Positions 47,976 through 58,560 of a stretch of DNA of 64,000 bases are shown here, in pieces. This DNA is from Diabrotica undecimpunctata (lineage: Eukaryota > Arthropoda > Insecta > Coleoptera > Chrysomelidae): contig NC_092803.1 in NCBI RefSeq assembly GCF_040954645.1, positions 81,630,263 to 81,694,262 on the forward strand, written 5' to 3'. Positions within the stretch are counted from its first letter, which is position 1; every line of letters starts with the position of its first letter. A program made the translations under genes and the position numbers. The notes beneath the pieces are model-generated. The model searched no databases. It had not been told where the DNA came from and saw nothing but the letters and a program-made list of their open reading frames with translations.

Positions 47976-49111
47976 TATTGTTCAATGCCACAATGTTGTG
48001 CTAAATGTACGAAAGACATACATCTCCACTACTTTCCAAAGGACGAGATATTACGAAAAAACTGGCAAGTAGCTCTTCGTATTGCGAAACCTTTGACAAA
48101 ATTCATGAATGTATGCAGCCGACATTTTAAGACATCGGATTACTTTTTTCCAGGTAAATCATATTTGATAGGAAATTTATTTAGGTAATATTGTCTCAGT
48201 CTGGTTCTTTTTTAATCATTGAAATAACGTTTTACTTATTTTTTAGATATAAGGACTGGTAAACGATTTTTTAAAAAAGATTTTATTTAATGTAAGAATC
48301 TACCTATTCGATCTTTGGATAAAGTGTTGTCCTAGTACAGTATCTATTTCAAAAGATGTAATGATTGACTCAGATAGAACAACGTCAACAGTTACGGAAG
48401 ATGAAATCGAATTTAATACTGGTACAGCGATTAGTGCAGTTTTAGAACTCATCCAAAATAGTCCAGAGTTACAACAGGATCAATCACTGAAAATCAGCAC
48501 AGAAGAGAAGGCTATCCAAGTGACCCCATATGTATTAAGTGAAGGCAAAAAAGTTACTTTGTATGATTTGATACAAACAAATCGCGATTTAAATACATTC
48601 ACTGGAATGCCCACCCTAAATTTGCTGAAAAAAAATTATTTGTGAAGCTGCTAGATTGTTAGAAAACAAAAAGTCCAAACCATTATTGCTTCAGCTAAAA
48701 CAACGTATTGTTCTAGTTTTTGCTAAGCTAAAAACTGACCTCACTTTTCTTTGCCTTTCTGTTATATTTGGTGTCTCGGCAAACACATGGAGAAATTATT
48801 TTGAGATAACAGGGAAAGTTCTTTCTAAAGTATTAAAACCTGTAAGTATTAAAATAGCATACCTGTTAGTTTTAAGAAATTTCCTAAAACAAGAATTATT
48901 AGAACAGCACAGAATTACTTTTACAAAAAAGCAAGTGTCTTACGTTTCGTGCAATGACTTATTCTCACTACAAATGGCATCATCTGGTTCAATTACATTT
49001 GTAAGTCCTGTTTATGGTAGCCGTATCTCAGACAAAGAAATTTTAATTCAATCAAGCATATTGGACAAATTGACACCAAATAAGGATGATATAATGGTAT
49101 ATAAGATTTAA
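47976..49111 (+). pseudogene. THAP/DDE transposase of copy B, truncated
   Basis: THAP finger YCSMPQCCAKC...HYFPKDEI...NWQVALR...VCSRHFKTSDYFFPG at 47976-48152, with C-x4-C and C-x2-H zinc ligands. A GTAAAT..TTTTAG intron (about 48153-48245) follows. A 94-codon acidic segment (48361-48645) comes next, then after one stop SANTWRNYFEITGK preceded by KTDLTFLCLSVIFGV (helix-turn-helix), and the start of the DDE_4 core (SGSITFVSPVYGSRISDKEI). It stops at 49111, where the rest of the core is deleted. Confidence 0.8.
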
Positions 49112-50075
49112 TTTATTCCTAGATCCTTATATGGACTCTGTTATAAATATTATTTAAGGTATTGTTAATCTTTCTGCACCAATTGATTCATACAATTTGG
49201 TTTACACTAGCTAAACACATTTTAACATTATTTGTATAAAATAAAGCTAAATCATATTCTAGTACACTGGCAGTGGCCTATGTATCAGCAAAGACTAATA
49301 TAACATTATTATTGCCAATAATACTGTGATATAGAGATATCTGAAGCATTTCTTTCTCATAGAACTTTGTGTTGATGTATAGGAACCACACTTGAAATCA
49401 GACTTAATTCTGAATCTTCTGCCCCGGAGAGTAATATCTTCAATATCTCAGTATCTGCTGGCTTTGCTAGACATGTATCCAATTCTCTTTTTGCAGTGTT
49501 TTTTTTTTCATGTTGCAAAACTGATTAATTGGTACCATATACTTTCATACACATTATGTTTTTTTAATTTTCCACACTGTTGCTTGATGTCTGTGGTGCT
49601 TATTTTTGTTTTTTATTTTTTCATTGTATGCCTTTAAGTAGTAAAAAGGAATTATAGACATGAAGTTATAGCAACATGGTTCTTTTACTTTTATCAAATC
49701 ATTATGTAATCTGTTACCGAAAAATATATAGTAATGTGCCAATTATATGTTTGCATTTGACTGAATTTCCAGCCTTACATGTACAATTACAAACAATATT
49801 TTTAATATTCTTACTTCAATTTTCACTTGTATTTGGTGGGGTACTCCTCTCAAATTGCTCGTTTGAAGGCACATTGCTTGTTTCACTGCGGTTTTCCCAC
49901 TACATGATAATATTCCACAAGTAATAATATGGTTGGAATCTAAAATTGCTTGCCCTTCAACTAAGGGATCTTTTAAAATTCCCAATCAAATTTACAATGT
50001 TAACAAACGATATCCCTATTTCGTTCGCCATCTTTCAAAACAAGTGCTGCCGCCTATAGTGGTTTGAGAACGCGA
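49112..50075. other. Deleted remainder of copy B (YqaJ 5' flank and TIR side)
   Basis: No working gene. On the minus strand, 49240-49500 corresponds to the 5' part of the YqaJ gene of copy A (positions about 15360-15610), including the same ATCTGAAGCATTTCTT and TCTTCTGCC segments, but the nuclease core is missing. 49640-50040 corresponds to the copy-A left terminal region. Confidence 0.7.
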
Positions 50076-50079
50076 ATAG

Positions 50080-50290
50080 ATGGGAAATCGTTTGTAGCTT
50101 ATTTTGAAACTAATTGTTTTAGATTTAACTATTTAACAAATTACTTATGTTTAGATAAACACTTATGTAATACATAGAAAATTGTTTGTAGATTCTTATA
50201 AAACTAACAAATCGTTTGTAGAGTCTGCTATGTAGTTGTTTTATGATTAAATAATTAAGTCTCCATCTGTCAGCCGAATGCGGAATTTAT
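50080..50290. repeat. Dispersed repeat, right of copy B
   Basis: Second copy of the repeat at 44830-44990, same orientation: GGGAAATCGTTTGTAG, ACAAATCGTTTGTAGAGTC, GATTAAATAATTAAG and CCATCTGTCAGCC. The GAAATCGTTTGTAG motif occurs twice within this copy. Confidence 0.65.
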
Positions 50291-50394
50291 TAATTTCCAA
50301 AAGACAACTCATTTATTAGATGGATAATCGTCTATAAATTATTACAAGAGTAATTTGATCAAATTACTTATTCAAAAAACTGAATGTAATAGAC

Positions 50395-51490
50395 GAAACT
50401 TATTTTAGAAAAGAAAGGACGAAAAGCTCGGATTCTTTCGTAAAAATATTCTTATGAGATTTTTTTGCATAATGACTTTCATGAGATACCCCAAAATAAG
50501 ATTCAAGAGGTCGCTCAGGCAAAAAGTTGTTCAAATTTGTTTAAACAATTCTTTCTTTAAACAAAATGTAACAATCAACTTTTTTGGCCCGTACAATTTT
50601 TTTTTAATTTTTTTAATCATTCTGAACAAAATCCCTACGTCTCCTGTAGTTTTTCTGTAAACTTGCGTTTTCGAGTTATAGACGCAAGTAAAAAACGATA
50701 TTTTTGAATAAATCAAGAACCAAAATTTATGTTCAAACCTAGTTCTATCGTTTCCCAATAACTATTTAAGGCTTATTTTATTAAAACATTGTTTTTTTAT
50801 CGCTAATGAAGCGCTTATGACAGTGAGGGCGCTCGGGTTGCGGCGTGTATAAGAGAGAGAAACAAGATCTTGGGCACAAATTTTTGCTGGTTTCAATTCT
50901 CATTGTACAAATGAGCGCCCGTCCTTCCATACGCGCTTTATTATTATTCAAAAACCAAATGTTTAATAGTTATTTATGCACCAAGAGTGTTATTAAGAGG
51001 ATTATGCACGGAGAGCAACATAATCCAGGCAGAAAGCCTCTAGCCCTAGAGATGGATCTTGCTAAATGAACCTAATCCTTTACTTACACCAGTGGTACAT
51101 ACAAAAACAAAAATTGCAGATATATTTTAGTTTTTATATTATTTGAAGTGAAAAATCAAAGCTTGCATATACCACTGATGTTACCAGATAATTACGCCCA
51201 TCGAGCAATATTCATCCATCGGAACAGAGGCATTCTGGCTGGATTATGTTGCTCTCCGGGCGTCTTCATCTTATTATCACCTCGATTATGTGCGCTCATC
51301 TGTACAATGAGAATTTAAACTTAAAAAAGTAAAAATTTGTACCCTAGATCTTGTTTCTGTCTCTTATACACGCTGCAACCCAAGAGGTCGAGAACTCTCG
51401 ATAGCACTATCGATTAAAATCGATAGTAGATACTATCGGATACAATCGATATTTTCTTGCGAACTATCGATAATTTTCGATAGTAGGCCC
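50395..51490 (+). repeat. Left inverted-repeat arm
   Basis: Matches 56385-56945 in reverse orientation, apart from the inserted MITE at 50833-51385. The innermost 100 bp carry repeated CGATAGTA/ATCGATA motifs. Confidence 0.8.
50833..51385. mobile_element. 553-bp MITE inside the left arm
   Basis: Terminal GGGTTGCGGCGTGTATAAG at 50833 is repeated inverted at the right end (GCTGCAACCC, 51385). The inverted similarity continues through AAACAAGATCT and CTCATTGTACA to inner blocks GGAGAGCAACATAATCCAG (51010) and its inverse at 51224. No coding capacity. It interrupts the left arm at a point where the right arm is continuous, so it is the younger insertion. Confidence 0.85.
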
Positions 51491-51811
51491 ACATAGGCCT
51501 ATACAGGTGGTATTTCGTCATTGTATTGTTTTTTCTTACAAAATAACAAAGACAAAAGATTTTGTTTGAGATTTCAGTTCTAATTAAATCACATTAACAA
51601 GAAGAAGGGTTCGCTTTCGCTGTGAGTTCTACGAGCAAGCAAGCATGGAGTAACGAGCTGGCGAATATAAGAAATGAAAGCTAAAAAAAGAAGAAAAGAA
51701 TGTAGTGAAGTTCGTTTTAATTAAATCAACTGTCTTCTGTTTTTCACTTTCGCGCTTGTTTTGTTAATGTTTTCGTTTTAGAATTAACGGAGTAAAATAT
51801 AAAGAATTACG

Positions 51812-54800
51812 ATGGAAAAATTCCTGATAAAGCCAACCAAAACTACTGAAAATATCTGTGCCAAAGCAGGTAAGTACCTATAGCTATCAGTAATCAGTAA
51901 ATATCAGCACCAGCACTCCGTGCTGGTGCTGATAAAATGAATTTGATTATCGAATTCTATTGTAGTTCTCTATCGTCAAAGGCGATAGTAATTCTTTATT
52001 AAGCAATATACTGTGATAGTAGCGTGTATTATTAGCACACCGTGCTTATGTCGTTTTGTTTCGATATTTTCGAATGTAAATATAAAAACATTAACCTATT
52101 GGTTATACCCAACCCAAATATCGTATTTTTACTGTCTATTATCTTTGTTTGTAACACGTTTTAAAGAAAGAAAATACCATTCTAGGTATGTTTACTACAA
52201 CATTGGCGTGCACATTTATTTTTTGATGGGAATAATTTGTTTTAATTAAAATTAAATATTTATAATATATATTTAACCTTTGTTCTCGTCTATAAGAGAA
52301 TAAATTATTTTTATATTGTTAAGACACCTAAATGGTATTTTACTAAAATATTAAGTAAATGACCCTCAAAAATTTAAAATAACAGAGTGTTTCATTACTA
52401 ATTTAAAATAGTTTAACTATAGATGAGCTTAAGATATAAATATTTAATCCAAATCACCTAGATCAAACGAATCTACTGTCTGAGTTATAGATGTTTGATT
52501 TACAACTCTTTGTGTCCAGTACTTTTTGTGTCAGTACAAAACTATTTGACATTCCTTATCACACTTGACAAAAAGTGTAAAAGTATTGTAAATCCTACTA
52601 AATTATTCGATAAGTATATATTAAATAGGTTTGAAGTTCTTGGCACAAATAGTTTTTAAATTATTAAACATAGAAGGAATGACTACTGAATTATTTGTGT
52701 GTACCATATTGGGTGCAATCCGATTAGAAACATATTGCGCCATCTCTTTATTCAACCTAAAGAGTTCTTTAAATCAAATATCTTCTAAAGTGAAAGGATT
52801 GGTATCATGTTTATTATATTAATATATAGTAAACATGCCTACAGTATTTCCACAATCTCAGCAAAATATAATTTACTGCACTCCTACATAAAAACCAAAA
52901 ACAGTTAGAATTTTGTACACATAACCTTAATCTCCAAAATAAATAAATTTGCTGTCAACTTAATCTTGGAATTTAATACGCTTGCGCTATATAGAATTCG
53001 ATAGGTTTCTAGAGGTAGAAACAAACGACTAAAATAATAGCATTCATGTGACAATGTCGATGTATGGAGTGCCAAAGTTGTAGAATCTTGTCTATATGTA
53101 GTATACTATATGGCACGGAGTCCCACAACAGATTGTTTTTCTATTTTTATTGTCATTTATTTTTTAGGTTCTTCTGTAGCTTCTTCAAACGCAAAACGGT
53201 CTCGTTCCCGTTCTCCCCAAGAAACAGGAAAACACAGTTCATTTTCACCGTTTTCGGAATCTTATGAAGAATTTAGTAATGCTAATGAGATTAATAAACA
53301 AGTTCAGACACAAACTTCTGAAAACAAATCCAGAAACAAACGAAGAAAAAGTTCTATTGTTTGGAACTATTTCAAACGTTCCTCTGATCGCCAATTAGCA
53401 AAGTGTAATACTTGTGGCAAGGAATACAAGACGTGGAAATACAAGTAACTTATCAGACCATTTGAAAATGTTCCATCCAATAATAAACAATAGTGAGAAT
53501 AATATGGAAGAAACCCAAATACAAAGTTCATCTGCACTTGCTTCTACATCTAGTGGATGTGAAAGTAATTCTAACTCAGCTCGTTCAAGTGTTAGGTCAG
53601 TAAGTTCATTTTTCAAAAGAGAAAATCATTATGATGTACAATCTAGCAGAAAACAACAACTGGACAGGGCAGTGATAGAAATTATTTGCTTAGATTTTCA
53701 ACCATTCACTATAGTAAAGGATTCTGGGTTCAAAAAGTTGGCTAATATACTAGACCCAAGATATGTATTACCTAGCCCTTTCACATTAAGTGGTAAGTTA
53801 TTAAACCAATTTTATATGGATGTATGTAATAACCTAAAAGATATATTACATAATGTTGATTATGTTGCACTAACATGTGATGGTTGGACTTCACGCTCAA
53901 CAGAAGCCTATTTAACAGTAACTTTTCACTACATAGACAAATCATATAATCTTAACTCGGTTGTTCTTTCAACTAAACCATTGACTAATGGTGTTAACCA
54001 TAGGTACTTCGGAAAATATTGCTGAGTCATTGAAAAACATTTTAAAAAAGTGGAATTTAGAACACAAAGTATCGTGCATAGTAACTGATAATGCTGCAAA
54101 AATGTTAAAAGCATGTGAATTAATTTAAAAGCGCCATCTTCCATGCTATGCTCATACACTTAATTTGGTGTGGTACAAGATAATGTTGAATATGTCCAAG
54201 ATGTACTGAAAAAGTGTAAGGATATTGTTACCTTTTTCAAAAGCGCTACAGAAATGTTTAAAAAGGAACAAGCAACATCTGAGCCATATAAGCTTCCGCA
54301 GGAAGTTCCGACACGTTGGAATAGCACATTATATATGATCCAGAGAATTCTAAAAACGAATGATGGTATAGGTAGGACCATACTGAAATTACGAAAAGCT
54401 CCCCAACCACTCAGCGTTGATGACATTGCTGTATTGGCAGATATAGAGAGAGTTCTAATATGTTTTGATGATGCAACGAAGAAAATTTCAGGTAAAATAT
54501 TATTATATATTCAACTGCAGTGTTTGTATTATTTTTTCTTTTCAGGTAGCAAGTATATAACTATTTCTTTAGTTATCCCTATCACATGTGGTATTTACGA
54601 TGTTTTAACAGGTGCATTGTCTGAATTATCGACCGAAGAAGGCAAACATTTTTATAATAAACTTATAGAGTCTGTTAGGAAAAGATTGTTTCCATATGAG
54701 TCTCGTACTGTAACCAGAATAGAAAATCTACTTGATCCAAGATTCAAAAAGGGGGGTTTCCGGAATAATGAAAATGCAGCAGCTGCTACTACATTTTTAG

Positions 54801-55272
54801 AACAGGAGATGTTCTCTATTATGCAGAAACTGAAACTGACCTAGGTCCTTCCACTTCATTTTCAGTTGAGAAATCTATGTCTAGGGGCCTTTTTGGATTT
54901 TTAGAACAACGCAATGGAGAAAAGATAAAGTCTGTGACAGCAGATATGATAATCACGAAGAGACAGTATTTAGAGAGGGCAAATTCAGCTGGAGATACTG
55001 ACCGACTATTGTTCTGGAAGGTACATATATTTTTATTCAATTAATATCTCAATATAGTTTTAAATAAATCTTTTACCATTCAGGTAGCTGAAAAAGAATT
55101 GACCCCACTGGAGGAGTGTGTCTTCAAATATTTATGTATACCAGCTCCATCCGTTGAGAGTGAACGGAGTTTTAGTGCTACAGGCCAAGTTATTTTGGAG
55201 CGCCGGTCCAACTTGAAGCCACACAGAGTTAATATGTTAACATTTTTGTATAAAAATTTTAGTTTAATTTGA
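51812..55272 (+). pseudogene. hAT transposase with BED finger, decayed
   Basis: Exon 1 51812-51869 (MEKFLIKPTKTTENICAKAG) has a GTAAGT donor. Exon 2 from 53168 (acceptor TTTTTTAG) is phase-compatible. The BED zinc finger VWNYFKRSSDRQLAKCNTCG ... NLSDHLKMFH contains a frameshift near 53435. The hAT core follows: ALTCDGWTSRSTEAYLTVTF, CIVTDNAAKMLKAC, LPCYAHTLNLV, VPTRWNSTLYMI. Small introns lie at about 54491-54546 and 55020-55083, and the hATC dimerisation end reads PAPSVESERSFSATGQVILE to a stop at 55272. Breaks also near 54004, 54126, 54170 and 54840. AATAAA follows at about 55451. ZBED/hobo-Ac type; inactive. Confidence 0.88.
51870..53167 (+). other. First intron of the hAT gene
   Basis: AT-rich, bounded by GTAAGTACC and TTTTTTAG. 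Begins with a small inverted repeat (AGCACCAGCACTCCGTGCTGGTGCT near 51904-51928). Nothing else recognised. Confidence 0.6.
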
Positions 55273-55624
55273 ATTTGGATAGAAATTTCTATATACTAAG
55301 GTATTCTTAAGGCCACAGGAAGCCTCAAGGAACGATTATAAATACAACCCATAATAAACGATATTTTTGAAATTTAATGTTTTTATTTATTTTCAAATAT
55401 TTGTATATAAAAATTTCAGCTTAATTAAATTGCATTTTGTTGCTTGTTCTAATAAAGAATATTATTGAAACTTCCGTTTCAATTTATTTTTTATCTAAAT
55501 TGGACGTCTTTATAAATAACAGAACCAAGCAACACGGCCACCCCAGTAAACATAATGGGCTCTTTTGACCATCACATAATTTTAAATTTCTAATGATACA
55601 TATTTAAAATTTTCTTGGTACAAC
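55273..55624. other. 3' region of the hAT gene
   Basis: AT-rich flank with polyadenylation-like AATAAA near 55451; no other feature recognised. Confidence 0.5.
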
Positions 55625-55793
55625 GGCCATCTACACAGACTTTTTTTAAGCCCTAGTTAAAGATAAGCAACGCATAAGTTGCCAAGTTTCCATTATTTTA
55701 ATGGCAAGTAGTAGTACATTATACCAACAGAAATTTGGCAACTTAAGCGTTGCTTATCCTTAACTAGAGTTTAAAAAGTCTGTGCAAATGGCC
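55625..55793. mobile_element. 169-bp MITE
   Basis: GGCCATCTACACAGACTTTT at the left end is answered by the inverted AAAAGTCTGTGCAAATGGCC at the right. The arms continue through CTAGTTAAAGATAAGCAACG / CGTTGCTTATCCTTAACTAG to ~65 bp each, leaving a short centre. Non-coding foldback element. Confidence 0.9.
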
Positions 55794-55932
55794 AATAATT
55801 AACCTTAAATCATACATGAAACAAAATTAAACTATAATGAAAAAGCTAAAAGTCAAAAAAGGCTAAAATTTTTGGTTGTACAGGCACCGTTACCTGTGTC
55901 GTTTGGTTCTGTATTAATTATTTTATTAGTAT

Positions 55933-56379
55933 CAAGTTGAGTTTACCGAAATATTTCTGTTTGGCAGTGTTGGAATGTTTCTATAATGCATATCTTGTAT
56001 GCTTCAAATATAAAGAGAGAAAGCTTCTAAAAAGTACATTTTAATTATCTTATTGATGAATTCTGCAATTTTTAAGGAACAATAACGAGTAAATATTTGT
56101 CTCTTTCGAGATTAATTGCAAACATCTGTTGCAAATTGACGATTGCCAAATATATCCACTAATCTATCAAAGGTAATTGCCAAAAAAAAATTTCTGATAA
56201 TTAACTGCAATTAATCTCCAAAGAAAAAAGTATTTACTAATTCTTGTTATATATAAATCAAAAATTGCAGAATTGATAACATAATATAATCAAAATACAC
56301 TTTTCTAAAGCTTTATTTTTTGTTCCATGTTTGAAATTTGCGGCTATCATCAGCTTGTACTTTCGGTAAACTTAACCTA
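55933..56379. mobile_element. Foldback MITE of ~450 bp
   Basis: Inverted arms of about 190 bp meet near 56160. The left arm has GTTGAGTTTACCGAAA, GAATTCTGCAATTTTT and GAGATTAATTGCAA; the right arm has the reverse complements CAATTAATCTCC, AAAAATTGCAGAATTG and TTTCGGTAAACTTAAC. It directly abuts the right long-inverted-repeat arm at 56385. Confidence 0.85.
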
Positions 56380-56384
56380 TCATA

Positions 56385-56945
56385 CTATCGATAATAATCG
56401 ATAGTTGCTACCTCAAATATCGATAAATATCGATGGTCGCGACTATCGATAGTTCTCGACCTCTAGGGGCGCCCATCCTGTCATAAGCGCTTCATTAACG
56501 ATTAAAAAACCATATTTTCAAATTAAATAGGCCCAAAATACTTTTCGGGAAATAGAACAAGGTTTAAACTTAAATGAAGGTCCTTGGTGAATTCAAAGAT
56601 GTTTTTTATTGTGTTTTTGAACCTTGCAAATCGTAATTTTGCATTTTTCTGTTCGATCAAGTTTACAGAAAAACTACATTAGAAAACAGACCTATAGAAA
56701 ATTATTTTGTTCAGGATGATCCAAAAAAATTAAAAAACAATTGTTCAAGCCGAAAAAATTGATTGTTAAAATTTGTTTAATAAAACGTTTTAAAAAATGT
56801 TAACATCTTTTAGCCTGAGCGACCTCTTGAATATCTAAATTTGGGGTATCTCATGAAAGTGATTATGCAAAAAAATACTATGGGAATATTTTCTCGAACG
56901 AACCATAGCTTTTCGCCTTGTCTAAATTAACTTATTAGATGTTTG
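56385..56945 (-). repeat. Right inverted-repeat arm
   Basis: Inverted counterpart of 50395-51490. Starts with clustered ATCGATAG motifs and GTTCTCGACCTCTAG, continues with TCATAAGCGCTTCATTAACG, and ends near CTTATTAGATG. Uninterrupted, in contrast to the left arm. Confidence 0.8.
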
Positions 56946-57533
56946 TGGGACTAACCAATTTAACCAATCACTTTTTTTAAATAAAACCTAATCTAATAGA
57001 TGTGAAATCGTTTTAGGTTATTGGATTAGATTTAGGATTAAATAATTAGTGAAAAACAATAACATTATTGAGGGAAGATGAAGTGAAATGTCGAAATTTA
57101 TATTCCACTATGCATCAACAATTTACCCATATAAATTACCATCATTTTTATACTTTTCGTCGACGTTTTCGTTACGTTTACTTGACATTTCGTCGAGTAA
57201 GAACGATAAACAAAATAAATATATGTAGGCGGTTGCGTTTGGATTTAATGTATCCAAATTAATTCCAAACGCAACCTTAGATAAAATTACACCTTGATTG
57301 GTAACAGGGATAGCCAAGGTCAAATCACGTTTGGATTTGGCGCCCGCTCGTTTGATGGCGCTGCTAGTCTCGTTCCTGCGCGGAGGGAGTGTGCTGTGGT
57401 CAAGTGAAAGTTGAGTTTAGACAAATACGGCGCCATATTTGTATTTGTTTTATTTTTTATATTTTATTTTGTAATTTAAATTTTTTTATATATAAGTAGT
57501 GCAAAAAGGTACAATTTTAGACGATTTTTTATT
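56946..57533. other. Upstream region of the THAP exon, with palindrome
   Basis: 57005-57060 is a weak third copy of the repeat at 44830 and 50080. At 57231-57243 GGTTGCGTTTGGA is exactly inverted at 57264-57276 (TCCAAACGCAACC). 57330-57450 is more G+C rich than the rest (GCGCCCGCTCG, CTGCGCGGAGGG) and could be the promoter or 5' UTR of the THAP gene, which is only a guess from position and composition. Confidence 0.5.
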
Positions 57534-57833
57534 ATGGAATCGAACACATTACATGGAATAACAATGTAGAAACGAAGAACTGAAAAAAAAGAGTGTTCCA
57601 GATTGCATGGATACTACTGGCAAGCTATACCGTTTTTTAAGTCCAGGACATTATATGGATATGTTTGATAAATGGGTGAATGCTGTTAAGAGCCCTAAAG
57701 AATTCTGCAACAGAAACTATTTATAACAATTTTTGTGTATGCGCTAGTCATTTTAAAGAGGAAGATATAATCAATGTTGGACATAACGGTATTACAAGAA
57801 CAGCCGTTCCGAGTTTGTTTTTACCAGGACCAG
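57534..57833 (+). pseudogene. THAP-domain exon, frameshifted
   Basis: THAP zinc-finger signature in order: SVPDCMDTTGKLYRF, FDKWVNAVK (the conserved Trp), then in another frame SATETIYNNFCVCASHFKEE (C-x2-H) and the closing TRTAVPSLFLPGP. The first Cys of the C-x-V-P-D-C pattern is not in frame, and a frame change lies near 57680. The ATG used is MESNTLHGITM at 57534, which meets a stop. The end GACCAG|GTAAGA is a good splice donor. It could be a host THAP gene in decay, a gene with a sequencing error, or another transposon's THAP finger. Confidence 0.55.
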
Positions 57834-57915
57834 GTAAGAACTATTATATTATACCAATATGTGACCTTTTACTTATAAAATTAGTTAATTATAAATTTAA
57901 TCTAAAATTATATAT

Positions 57916-58124
57916 TGTAACAGCCACTCCGCTCCGTGGCTGAATACCACCGAAGTTACCATGACAGTGTCCACCGAGAGTGAACGGTGACAAGAGACAG
58001 ATATATATGTTTGTTGTTGTAAGATCTAGGTTAAATTGTAACACATGGTTTTCCTTTTAATAAAGTCGTGTAAATCAATATTCACAGTCATTACCTAACT
58101 ATTTTAACTAATACCCACATCACA
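57916..58124 (+). repeat. Gypsy 5' LTR
   Basis: Starts TGTAACAGCCACTCC and ends CCACATCACA. Contains AATAAA (near 58060) that can serve polyadenylation in the 3' copy. Identical to the 3' LTR except for G/C near 58027 and G/A near 58065. Confidence 0.97.
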
Positions 58125-58126
58125 AC

Positions 58127-58144
58127 TGGCAACCAACTTGGGCA
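58127..58144 (+). promoter_or_regulatory. Probable primer-binding site
   Basis: TGGCAACCAACTTGGGC begins two bases after the 5' LTR; TGG pairs with a tRNA CCA end. The tRNA is not assigned. Confidence 0.6.
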
Positions 58145-58313
58145 AAATAGTTTAAAGTGTAGTTCGTACTGTGAAAATCGTAAAGTTTCATTGTGAACAG
58201 GAAAAAGTGTTTTTGCTCCCGCCATTGTAAGGTGATTAGTGGACATTTTCACTTAGTTTAGTGCTTCACAACAATAAATCTACTGTGTATGTGACTGCTG
58301 TGGAAATTCCGCA

Positions 58314-58443
58314 CAGACCATCCAAAAACATCCTGTGAGAATATCAATCTTCCACTACAGACCATTCAAAACATCCTGTGGGAATATCAGTCTTCCACTA
58401 GGCCATTCAGAAACATCCTGTGGGAATATCAAGCTTCCATTCA
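58314..58443 (+). repeat. Three ~43-bp tandem repeats in the leader
   Basis: Units begin at 58314, 58358 and about 58401, each containing AAACATCCTGTG, GAATATCA and CTTCCA. They lie in the untranslated leader between the primer-binding site and gag. Confidence 0.9.
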
Positions 58444-58560
58444 AGGGTATTTACAAGAAATAAGCAACAGAAACTGTAAGCCTTTAATTTTTATTACTAT
58501 TTTTGTGTTAAACTTGCAATCACGGCAACAAACGATAAACACAGTTATTCGCTTAGGTCG

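Larger units (their letters stand above)
45014..50075. mobile_element. ISL2EU-like DNA transposon, copy B (deleted)
   Basis: TIRs TCGCGTTCACAAACGAC (45014) and TTTGAGAACGCGA (ending 50075), with AT just outside each (45012-45013, 50076-50077). It is homologous to copy A but inverted: the transposase is at the left on the plus strand. The right portion (49640-50075) matches copy A 14864-15240, and 49220-49640 matches A 15360-15610, with the YqaJ catalytic region and the transposase C-terminus deleted in between. A 2.8-kb GQNKN element (d) is inserted just 5' of the THAP finger. Copy B cannot supply either protein. Confidence 0.82.
50395..56945. mobile_element. Long-inverted-repeat element around a hAT gene
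   Basis: The left arm (50395-50830 plus 51386-51490) and right arm (56385-56945) are inverted copies of ~540 bp. Both contain TTTTTTTGCATAATSACTTTC, the block AAGAGGTCGCTCAGGC, TCATGAGATACCCCAAA and, on the inner side, clustered ATCGATAG motifs after AGAGGTCGAGAACT. The left arm is split by a 553-bp MITE. A decayed hAT transposase lies between the arms. Very long arms are unusual for hAT; the alternative is that short hAT TIRs (AGAGGTCGAGAACT) lie inside an older foldback. No TSD could be read. Confidence 0.7.

Noticed and set aside
49640..50040. Plus-strand 82-codon frame resembling one at 14988-15218 (minus), as a conserved small gene
   Set aside because: The similarity is at DNA level, because both are the terminal region of ISL2EU-like copies A and B; neither has a recognised domain.
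51386..51490. ATCGATAG cluster as a satellite or transcription-factor array
   Set aside because: An inverted counterpart at 56385-56463 shows it is a subterminal part of the long-inverted-repeat element.
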